This document shows, piece after piece, positions 55,734 through 64,000 of a stretch of DNA of 64,000 nucleotides. This DNA comes from Lichina pygmaea (Eukaryota; Ascomycota; Lichinomycetes; Lichinales; Lichinaceae), in NCBI GenBank assembly GCA_963422465.1, contig OY730169.1, forward strand, positions 1,488,001-1,552,000. The letters run 5' to 3'. The stretch's first letter is position 1, and each line of letters starts with the position of its first letter. Below the pieces are notes generated by a model. The model searched no databases and was not told the origin of the DNA. It worked only from the letters and a program-made list of their open reading frames with translations. The translations under genes and the position numbers were made by a program.

Positions 55734-57030
55734 TCATTGTCCGGCAGCGGCAGCAGCACCGCCGCTCTCGATCACCCTCTTCGCCCGATCGACCGTCGCG
55801 GTCGCGCTCGCCGAGCCCTTCTTGACTTCGGCCTCCATGATCTGCAGGGCTTTGTTCATTGTGTCCTGGGTGATAACGACGGCCTTCTGTTTCGCGCCCG
55901 CGGGGTTCTCGCCACCATCGCCGTCGTCTTCGTCCGCCTCGGCGTCCCTACCCTTTCCTTTCTTTTTGCCCTTGGCTTTGGTGGCCGTCCCACCGCCCCC
56001 CTTTTTCCCTTTCTGTCGTTGGCTCTCGAGAACCATCTCCCGCAGTCTTTTCTGATGCGCTTGGCGCGCCTTTGAGATCTCCGCTTGCGCTTGCTCGCCG
56101 GCCTCGCCGGCTTTCTTGAGCGCCGCCACCAGCGACTCCTGCGTCGTGGCTGGAATAGGAACGTGCAGCTCTAATGACGAGTCCAGCGCCGACGCGGCTC
56201 CGCTCGAGGGCGCTGGTTGCGGGTTGAGCGAGTACGATGAGGATTGGATCGCCGTAGTGACTGGCTTGACATACTGATCGTGAAAGAATATTAGCATCTT
56301 TACCCGGCACTCTCTCGTAGGACCGATGGGAAGTAAGCGATGATGTGGTAAGCAGGTTTGCAGAAGCGATCGGGACAACTGGAATCCTCACATCTTTGTC
56401 TGCAATCATAACTACAATATTCCTCCCCCTGGGCACAATCTGGGCAATTTCTCCCAGTTTGACAGTCTCCCTCGTGGCCGCACGTCCTTCATCTCCTCCT
56501 CCGCCGGCTCCCTTCTTCCCACCGGCATTGCCACCATCACCGCCGCCCGCAACCGACACTCTCAAGGTCTCGAGCACTTCCGGGTTGAATCTTCCTCCTG
56601 GTTTGAGCTTGGCCAGTTCCGGCTTCAACCTCTCGTGGGCACGCGTGATTGCGGCCTGCATTGGGGAGAGATCGAACGGATCGAACGCGGTAGAAGCTTC
56701 CGGGTGTGATCTGCTCCCGCTTGAGCTGTGGTTGCTATTCCCGGCATGATGCTTCGATTTGAGTAACATCGTGGCGGAAGATAACCCGCGAGCCGGTTGA
56801 GACGAGAAGGACAGGGAGGGAAAAACTCGCGCGAGGACATCTCGCGATGTCGAGACGGTGGCTAGACTTCGTCTCTGGTCGTGTCGTCCGGAAACTCTAG
56901 ACGAGGTGGCATCAGGCCATACTCGAGATCTTGGGTTGCTGCCGCGTTCAGGTCCATCTCCAAGGGCCCGAGAGAACGTAGATCGTCGGAGCGATCGTCG
57001 AGCAAGGCACGATCTGCAAATGAGACTCAT
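55734..57030 (-). CDS. RRF1: Mitochondrial ribosome recycling factor
   Basis: Two exons (57030-56392 and 56273-55734; intron 56274-56391) give 392 aa. The RRF domain is split by the intron: HERLKPELAKLKPGGRFNPE and VKLGEIAQIVPRGRNIVVMI before it, YVKPVTTAIQSSSYSLNPQP, LELHVPIPATTQESLVAALK and KKAGEAGEQAQAEISKARQA after it. A Gly/Lys-rich insert and an acidic stretch near the C-terminus (GKKGGGGTATKAKGKKKGKG) enlarge the second half relative to bacterial RRF (185 aa). The start MSLICRSCLARRSLRRSTFS is a strong mitochondrial presequence; an in-frame upstream ATG near 57122 would add ~31 residues. The protein would split post-termination mitoribosomes together with mtEF-G2. Confidence 0.9.
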
Positions 57031-57964
57031 TCTCGGAAGAGTGGGTGTTGCAGCCGGACAGAGCAGAGACCTTTGAAATCTTTCAGGCGCGCAAGCCGAG
57101 CGTGCCGAGCTATACGGTAGCATAGCCGCCGATGATTTCCACCGCACCGTATCATAAGCGAAGCTTAGCAAAAGGGGGTGAGCCACAATTTCCAGCGGCT
57201 ACAGCGCCAAAAGCTCCTTGGCCACAACCTACGAGTACTCAGCAATCATCTTCATATCCCTGGTAGTGTCGAGATGCAGCAACTCTCCTGCGGGCTCTTG
57301 ATTATGGTGACCAGCCTTGCTGAAATCTCCTCCATGGCTTCTTGTGCCTACCGTACGGCACCGTACGGTACCGTACAGCATAAGGATCCCCTTGGCCCAA
57401 AGGCGGTGTCGTTTGCCCGGAGCTGTAGCTGCGGCGTCATCGTCGTCGTCGTCGCCCTTTCTTGGCGCTAGTCGGCGTCAGATCTGCGCGCAGGCTTTGT
57501 AAATTTCCTTCTGACCCATGAAACTTCCAGCTAGACTCTGATCTGGAGCTGCGGGCGTGCGGTGCGGGCCCAGAGTGGTGATGATTTGGGGGGGGGGGTT
57601 TGTCATATCGTACTGCAGGAGCTTCACTTCCATTGTGACTAATCCTTTAATCCAAGAAAGTGTTGCGGAACAGGGCGACTAAAGGCTTCTTGCAGCTCAC
57701 AGGTGTTCTTAGGTCCCCGCCAGTTCCGGCAGATGGTGAGAGAATTTAGATACTTGGCCACGATGATACAGCAATCAAATCTCATACTTTTCTTCTCTCT
57801 CCTTGTTTCCTGAAGCTCGGGAGTGCTCAAACCCAGTAGAAATAATCCACCAGTACAGGTATACCCACCGGTAAGACTTCTCCCATCTTGCATACATTTC
57901 TCTCGTCGAATTTTGTGGAACAGACACAGGCAGACAAGAAAGAGGCGACGAGTGGAAGATGGTA
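57031..57964. other. Tandem-gene spacer, RRF1 promoter and SSB1 3' region
   Basis: About 0.93 kb between two minus-strand genes. A cluster of CCGTACGG/GGTACCG palindromes lies at 57348-57378 and a G11 run at 57588-57598. No exon supported. Confidence 0.4.
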
Positions 57965-60134
57965 TCAACGAGTGGCCATGGCCTTGGTCACCAGTCGCTT
58001 CAGCACCATCTCCTTCTTCTTGAGATCGTCCGCCGACGAATCCTCGACCTCGAGCTGGGCCATGGCCTCGCTCAGGGCCGACTCGATCTTCTCCTTGGTG
58101 CCCCGCTTGAGCTTCAGCGACATGGTTGGGTCCGACACGATTTCCTCGACGCGCGAGATGTACGACTCGAGCTGCTGCCGAGTCTCGAACCGTTTGCTGA
58201 ATTCGTCGTCCTTGTTCTTGAATGCGGCGGCGTCTGTAGAGCATGCCCCATGGATGATCAGTACACTAGCCTTTGCGGGAGCGGTACTTGTGCTTCTGCC
58301 CTTACCTTTGATCATCTTCTCAATCTCCAACGACGACAGCTTGCCGACGCTGTTGCTGATGGTGATGTTGGCGCTGCGGCCCGAGCTCTTTTCCGTCGCG
58401 GTGACCTTGAGGATGCCGTTGACGTCGACCTCGAAGACGACCTCGAGGACGGCTTCACCAGCCTTCATGGCCGGAATCGGCGCCAGGGTGAACTCGCCGA
58501 GGGAGGTGTTGTCCTCGCAGTTGACCCGCTCTCCCTGGAAGACGGGGAACTGCACCGTCTGCTGGTTATCGGCGACGGTGGTGAAGGTGCGCTTCTTGAT
58601 CGTCGGCACCGTCTGGCCGCGCGGCACGACCGGGGCGAAGATGTTGCCCTCCATGGCCACCCCGAGCGAGAGGGGAACGACGTCGAGCAGAAGCAGGTCG
58701 TTGGTCTCGGCCGAGTCTGCCTTGCCCGAGAGGATTCCAGCTTGCACGGCGGCGCCGTACGCGACAGCCTCGTCGGGGTTGATGCTCTAGGGACCCGCGT
58801 CAGCAAGGCCCCGGATCGGCCCGGTGCATATCACGTGACTTGCCTTCTCAAGCTTCTTGCCGTCGAAGAAGTCGCTCAGGAGCTTCTGTATCCGCGGAAT
58901 CCGGGTCGAGCCACCCACGAGCACGATCTCGTCCACCTTGCCCTTGTCGATGGCGGCATCCTTCAGGACCTGCTCCACGGGCGCGAGGGTGCTCTTGAAG
59001 GCCGAGGCGTTGATGTCCTCGAATCGAGCCCGGGTGATGGAAGCATTGAAGTCCTCGCCGTCGAAGAGGGAGTCGATCTCAAGCGTGGCCTGCGTTCCAT
59101 TGGAGAGGGTGCGCTTGGCTCGCTCGCATGCCGTCCGTAGGCGACGGAGTGCTCTGGGATCGCCGGATATATCCTTCTTCGTCTTGCGCTGGAACTCCTT
59201 CTTGAAGTGGTCGAGCAGGTTCGTGTCAAAGTCTTGGCCTCCCAGATGCGTGTCACCGGCGGTGGACTTGACGGTGAAGACACCACCTTGGATGTGCAAG
59301 AGGGAGACATCGAAGGTACCACCGCCGAGATCGTAGATGAGGACGTTCCGTTCCTTGTCAGATTTGCCCGCGCCTAGACCGTACGCGATCGCCGCCGCCG
59401 TCGGCTCGTTGATGATCCGGAGCACGTTCAGTCCAGCGATGGCGCCCGCATCCTTGGTGGCCTGACGTTGGTTGTCGTTGAAGTACGCAGGCACGGTAAT
59501 GACCGCCTTCTCGACCTTCTTGCCAAGCTTGGTCTCGGCGACTTCTTTCATCTGAAGATAGGGTCAGCCGGTTTCCTCTGAGCCGATAGATGCCGGTGCG
59601 TCATGCCTTGCTGAGTATCATAGACGAGATCTCTTGCGGCGAGAAAGTCTTTGTTTCGCCCAGATAGTCAACCTCTACAAAAGGGTTGCCGCCCTGGTCG
59701 ACGACCTTGAATGGCCATGATTCAATGTCCTTCTTCACCGTGGGATCATCGAAGCGGCGACCAATTAATCGCCTAGTGAATGCTCAGCAAACCTGTCTAC
59801 GCAGAGGCCTTCCTCGAACCCACTTGATGTCGAAGACTGTGCTCCTAGGGTTCAAGGTGGCTTGATTTTTAGCAGCCTCGCCGATGAGGCGCTCCTGGTC
59901 GGTGAAGGAGACGAATGACGGGGTCGTGAAATTGCCCTGTTCATTGGCGACTGCGGAATAGATATCTCAGCCTCTGCTCGTACAGTGGCAAGTGCCCCGC
60001 GGGCACCAGTGGCAGCTCGTCGGAGCAGGTCCCTACTCACTGATATCGACCGGGCCGCCCTCGAACGTGGCCACACACGAGTAGGTCGTTCCAAGATCGA
60101 TGCCGATGGCACCATCATATACTTCCTGCGCCAT
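57965..60134 (-). CDS. SSB1: SSB-type ribosome-associated Hsp70
   Basis: Hsp70 chaperone that binds nascent chains with RAC on cytosolic ribosomes. Six exons (60134-60041, 59950-59824, 59772-59607, 59551-58844, 58786-58306, 58233-57965) give 614 aa, the same size as yeast Ssb1 (613). Signatures: [18 protein letters not shown] at the start, [47 protein letters not shown] and [19 protein letters not shown]. The C-terminus lacks the EEVD of SSA proteins and ends [11 protein letters not shown], as SSB proteins do. Two introns begin with GC: 59552-59606 (GCATGA; there is no GT anywhere in it) and 58787-58843 (GCAAGT). The upstream region has a GAAAGTTC heat-shock-like element (60323-60330). Confidence 0.96.
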
Positions 60135-60951
60135 TGTCGACGGTGTTCGATGAGACGCCTTGGGAGGGTGTAGATTGTCCCTGTGGGAAAAGCCCAAGGT
60201 TGAGAATTTGTGCGTGGTTTGGAAAAACGAGGCAACCGCTGACGGTCTACGGAATTTTTGAGCCTTTCCCTCGGCGGTGAGCAAAATCTGTCGCGAAAAA
60301 CTTCCCGAGTGGAGGTGCGAGAGAAAGTTCTCGCAGCGTCGTATTAGGGCAGTTCGAAGCGAGCATATTTGGCTGAGTCAGCGGCCTCTTCAGCCTCGTC
60401 AAGAATGATCCGTAGTTTTGGCCTGGCAAAGCCTGTGGCTCAGTTTGGATGACGGTGCTGAGCTCTTCAGCAAGATCCTGATAGCAGCTCACCGCAGGCT
60501 AGGCTCTGTACGAAGGTAGCAGCAGTGGCACGAGGGCGGTGCCGCGGATGGAGAGGCAGCAGGGAGAGCAAGGACCGGAACCATCTCGTAGATGTAGTCG
60601 AGGCTCTACTCGCTAAGAGTGCACGTCGAGGAAGAAGCGTTAGGCTCGCGAGTCATGAGGTAGTTTTATAGGTCAGGTATGCTTGTAGTTCCCGGTGGAA
60701 GACACCCAAGAGAAGAACGCCACCGATAGTCGGCCAACTGAACGGGAGAGCACGCTTGAGAATACTGCAGTGGAAGAAGATTGTATCATATCCTCAAGAG
60801 GACATGGCCAAGAACATGAACGCCCGTCCTCATCGATACCCCAGGCCGAAAGATCTTTTTCCTTGTAAGGAAAGCAAGCCACGCCATGACCCTGCAGTGT
60901 CGGCGCTGGAATCCTTGACGATCCACGCCCCGATCCGGGTTTCGTCCCTTC
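60135..60951. promoter_or_regulatory. SSB1 upstream region
   Basis: An 817-bp spacer between the bromodomain gene and SSB1 (both minus). Near the SSB1 start are GAAAGTTC at 60323-60330 and TTCGAA at 60353-60358, compatible with an Hsf-type element (nGAAnnTTCn). No extra gene found. Confidence 0.4.
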
Positions 60952-62573
60952 CTAATGTCGCAGCAGGTTCGCCAGGAGAGTGACGTGCTCGCGCTCGGCC
61001 AGATGAGGTGGTATCGGTGAAGCGTCGAAAGGAGCACCGACGACCATCTGGAGATCGACGCGAGTGACGCCGGCGACCAGCTGTACCTCGTAGCGGGGGT
61101 TCCGGACGTCGCGATTCGGGATCGGCAGCATCTCTTGGCCGTTGACCATGAAGAAAAGCGTGTGGCTCCGGTGCACGACGTGCTCGGCGATGTGGGGCAC
61201 GATGACGATGACATTGTGCGACGGCGCAAAGCTGATGACCCTCATCGTCTCCCACGAGTAGTCCGACGGGTACAGTTCCAGGCGGAAGTCTCGGACCAGG
61301 CAGAGACCCTCGTGGGTCGAGACGGTGACGCTGGTCAAAAAGGCGTTGTCGGCGTCTTTTATCCGCCGTGAGCTCCATGACGCTGGAAGAGATGCTTGTT
61401 TTGGGAGATGACGTACCTGTGCCTTTGGGCCGCACCCGCGATTGAATTGATGATGGCGTGGCGGTACCGTGGGAAGGCGAGGGCGCTAAAGCAGCCGGTG
61501 GTCCCGGAACAGGGCTCGTAGTCGTTGCTCCAGGTACGACGCTCGGGGGTGGCAGCATTGCTCCTGGTGCATCTCCGGTAGCCCGAGTGACGGCCTGGGC
61601 AGGAAAGTGCTGCCCCGGGTCCGGGGGGACCGGCGAGCCGTTCCCGATGTCCATCCGATCCACGCTGGAGCTCGTGGACGTCCCAGGAGTCGTCATCATG
61701 GGGGCCGGGGTGACGATCTCGCTGGGCATCGCACCGGGAGTGGTGGAAAGACGACCGCCCTCTGCCTCCGGCGTCGCGGCAGGAGCTACGGCACGCTCGA
61801 CCGACGAAGCCGCTCGAGGGCCCGTCGAATGCCGAGAGGCAGCGCCGCCGACGCGAAGCATTATCTTCTGACCCGGCGCATCTGATTGCGCCCTCGCAGC
61901 CGGCATCTTCAGCTTCAGCCGCTGGGTGCTGTTCGCCTCACCGTTTGGCTGTGTCGGCTCTGGCACGGCTTCCCGAGCTTCTACCATCCGACGAGAGAAA
62001 TGATGCTGAAAGGAGTATATTAGCCAGAGAAGGCGCGCTCGGAGATCGGTCACAAGTCTCTCACTCGGAGCTGACCGGCGAGCAGAGATATATCGCTGCC
62101 GTCTTCGTTATACTCCCAAGCGTTACGCCATATATAGCTGAACTCTTCCTCGAGCGCATCCCAGCTCTTGAAATCCGAGACACCGGTGGCGTCTTGGCGG
62201 CCATGCTTGCCACGAACGAGCTTCTGAATGCCTCTAAGTGAGACCGGCTTCTTGATAAGGGCGTAGTAGTCCGTCAGCTTCCGCGGCGGGAGATTGAGGA
62301 ACGGCTCGACGATGAGTTGCCCTCTACGCAGGCGAATCGAGTCAGCAGAGGCCGGCCATCTGAGGACGCCATGTTGACATACTCAGTATCTTCGAGTGTC
62401 ATCATCTCACTGACGACAGCTTCCTGTGCCTGCTGAAAAGTCATTCCAACCAGAGATGCCACTCCCTTTCGCGGCCGAGGGTTGGGCGTGCCATTGAGAG
62501 ACTTTTCGTCTTGGCGGTCCCAGGCGGGTTTAGTGCCTGAGTTCGTGGACGCTGGCGCCAGTTCGATCGGCAT
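60952..62573 (-). CDS. Fungal bromodomain protein (RSC-like, chromatin)
   Basis: Four exons (62573-62383, 62323-62065, 62005-61417, 61355-60952) give 480 aa. The bromodomain is split over exons 1-2: FQQAQEAVVSEMMTLEDTEG, then EPFLNLPPRKLTDYYALIKK, PVSLRGIQKLVRGKHGR and EEEFSYIWRNAWEYNEDGSD, including the acetyl-lysine-binding Asn of the YNEDGS loop. Then come repeated basic segments of the type RLKLKMPA and KIMLRVGG, a Pro/Thr/Ala-rich linker, and a C-terminal beta-rich domain with FRLELYPSDYSWETMRVISF, HTLFFMVNGQEMLPIPNRDV and YEVQLVAGVTRVDLQMVVGA. This order matches a filamentous-fungal family; the complex it serves in (RSC-type remodeller is one idea) is not known. The start could have further upstream exons. 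Confidence 0.85.
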
Positions 62574-63621
62574 GTTCGATGATTGTCTGCTCTCGAGTCG
62601 CTGTCGATATTCTCAGTCGCTGGGAGTATCAAGCTCGGAAATGGACCTGACAGTCCCTGAAAAGCATTGTATCGCAGAGACGGCCTGCCTCAATGTCGGA
62701 AACGCACCGACGGACCTCTTCCCCCGATCTCTCCTCGGAGGGTGCCCCACTCAAGCACGTGGTAATGGGCGTTCGGTCAGTCCCGACTCGTCCGAGATTT
62801 CGTCAGACGGACGGCCTCCTAGGCCGGTCGGTCTCGAAGAATGCGACGGGAGTAGACCAGCTTTAGACGCGACTGGGCGACTCTCCTTGAGGCAGCGGTC
62901 TGGATGGCAAATATCGGGCGCCGAAGACACAAGCAGGAGACGTGACTGCATGGGCCTAGGACTGGCCATCGTTCCTCACTGCAGGCCTCTGTTGCCCTAG
63001 TCCTTCGCCGTCGGCACAGGCGTTGTTGCACGTCGACATTAAGCCGTTCTTGCGCGACGAGTTCGAGAGCAGCGCGCGTGAAGCCACGGAGGATCGGGGA
63101 AAAGATGATCCGGTCGCCTCTGCACTTCGGCTCCACCTGCTATCCTCGCTTAGACGTGCGACGGGTACCGTACAGTTTTCAAGTCACCACAGGCACGTGA
63201 TACACATGCAATACGCAGCATTGGAGCGAAAGTGACGCCGTCAACCTGTTGATCGATTCGAGCCAGCAAGCACGACGTTGCATCACGTGCCGAGAGGGTA
63301 CCGTAAACGCTGACTAATCCCGCCCTTACCGGAAGCTAAATCAAAACAAAGAACCGCCCCCACCATCACGACCCCTCGTCGTGTCAACGTTGAAACAGGC
63401 AGACTACCGATTCATCCCGGCGGAGCTCATCGTCGCGAGCGGGCTTCTAGCATCCTCATCACTCTCGTTCAGCAGGTCATCAACAACCTTTGAGCCGCCA
63501 AAGCTTGCCTCTCGAGCTCGGCTCACTCGAACTGGCGCATCCGCGGTACGCCCTCGAGGTGTCTGTGTCCGACGCACGAGCCCTTACTTTTTCCTGGAAC
63601 AAGGCCCAAGGGGCTCGCTCC
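62574..63621. promoter_or_regulatory. Divergent region, bromodomain gene / CKS1
   Basis: About 1.05 kb head-to-head spacer. No supported exon; short ORFs on both strands lack family similarity. A CGGGTACCGTACAG motif lies near 63160-63175 and CACGTG-like sites at 63193-63200 and 63281-63290. Confidence 0.4.
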
Positions 63622-63973
63622 ATGGCCTCGCAGCACCCTGCCATCTTGGCCGGGGTCGACTTGAGCCGTCGAAATCGGAAGCCGCGGTTACTGACGGAGC
63701 CAGAGCGGCAGCGACTCAATGAGTTCGCCGACGGGATTCACTACTCCTCTCGGTACGCATTCGCATTTCAAGTGCTCGGCAAGACCAGATTACGCAATCG
63801 ACTTCGGCGACGAGCTGACCATGCTTAGCTATTCTGACGATAAGTTCGAGTACCGACACGTACAGCTTCCCAAGGCCATGCTGAAGCAGATCCCGAAAGA
63901 CTACTTCGATTCAAGCAAGGGAACGCTGAAGCTTCTGTGGGAGGAGGAGTGGCGCAATCTTGGAATCACACAG
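63622..63973 (+). CDS. CKS1: CKS1/Suc1 cyclin-dependent kinase regulatory subunit (3' part outside window)
   Basis: Small adaptor that binds Cdk1 and phosphorylated substrates. Exon 1 63622-63752 starts [20 protein letters not shown] and ends in [10 protein letters not shown]; exon 2 63829-63973 continues [48 protein letters not shown] and is followed by a GTGAGG donor at 63974. The phosphate-binding YSDD..EYRHV and the LWEEEWR motif are diagnostic. The remaining conserved end (hinge and strand 4 region) must lie beyond base 64000, so the gene is truncated by the window, not broken. An upstream in-frame extension lacks conservation. Confidence 0.93.
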
Positions 63974-64000
63974 GTGAGGTGATGGCAGTCTTGGTCCCAA

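Noticed and set aside
57959-59140. 393-codon ORF on the plus strand opposite SSB1
   Set aside because: Long antisense ORFs opposite Hsp70 genes are a known consequence of codon bias; the minus strand gives the full conserved Hsp70 and the plus frame crosses its introns.

Overview
This is a nuclear segment of a fungus, most likely a filamentous ascomycete (Pezizomycotina). Intron-split genes lie close together on both strands, with mostly 45-90 bp introns that carry CTAAC/CTGAC-like branch points. Several proteins (LMBD1, Pal1, ERO1, TAF2, Cft1, CDC26, DUF3807-like) read like Pezizomycotina orthologues. This placement rests on recognising protein families, not on a search. All splice models were derived by hand from reading frame and splice signals; most close in frame across every junction.

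Layout. 0-16.1 kb: Polo-like kinase (+), Atg14 (-), a small conserved fungal coiled-coil protein (+), a fragment resembling an F-box (+), an LMBD1/cobalamin-transporter-like membrane protein (-), and Cft1/CPSF160 (+). 16.1-23.2 kb: a gene-free, lower-GC block dominated by one family of palindromic repeats. It includes an 81/91-bp tandem array, a ~209-bp tandem array and what looks like a ~1.5 kb insertion that splits the latter. 23.2-41.8 kb: DUF3807-like protein (-), ERO1 (-), Pal1 (-), USB1 (+), an acyl-protein-thioesterase-like hydrolase (-), choline/ethanolaminephosphotransferase (+), a DUF7707-like GPI-anchored protein (-), Ypt35 PX protein (+), SAS4-like protein (+). 42.9-64 kb: TAF2 (+), CDC26 (-), an unrecognised probably mitochondrial protein (+), a caspase-fold protein lacking its catalytic His (-), mitochondrial ribosome recycling factor (-), SSB-type Hsp70 (-), a fungal bromodomain protein (-), and the start of CKS1 (+, cut by the window edge).

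The genes are ordinary housekeeping functions (cell cycle, autophagy/endosome, mRNA 3' processing and transcription, ER folding, translation) and show no cluster logic. The most unusual content is non-genic: the 16.3-21.6 kb palindrome family, intergenic DNA rich in GTAC/CGTACG palindromes, five long poly(G)/poly(C) tracts, three GC-AG introns and a TTAAGGGG telomere-like patch. I saw no rRNA or tRNA gene, CRISPR array, bacterial-type operon or retroelement ORF.
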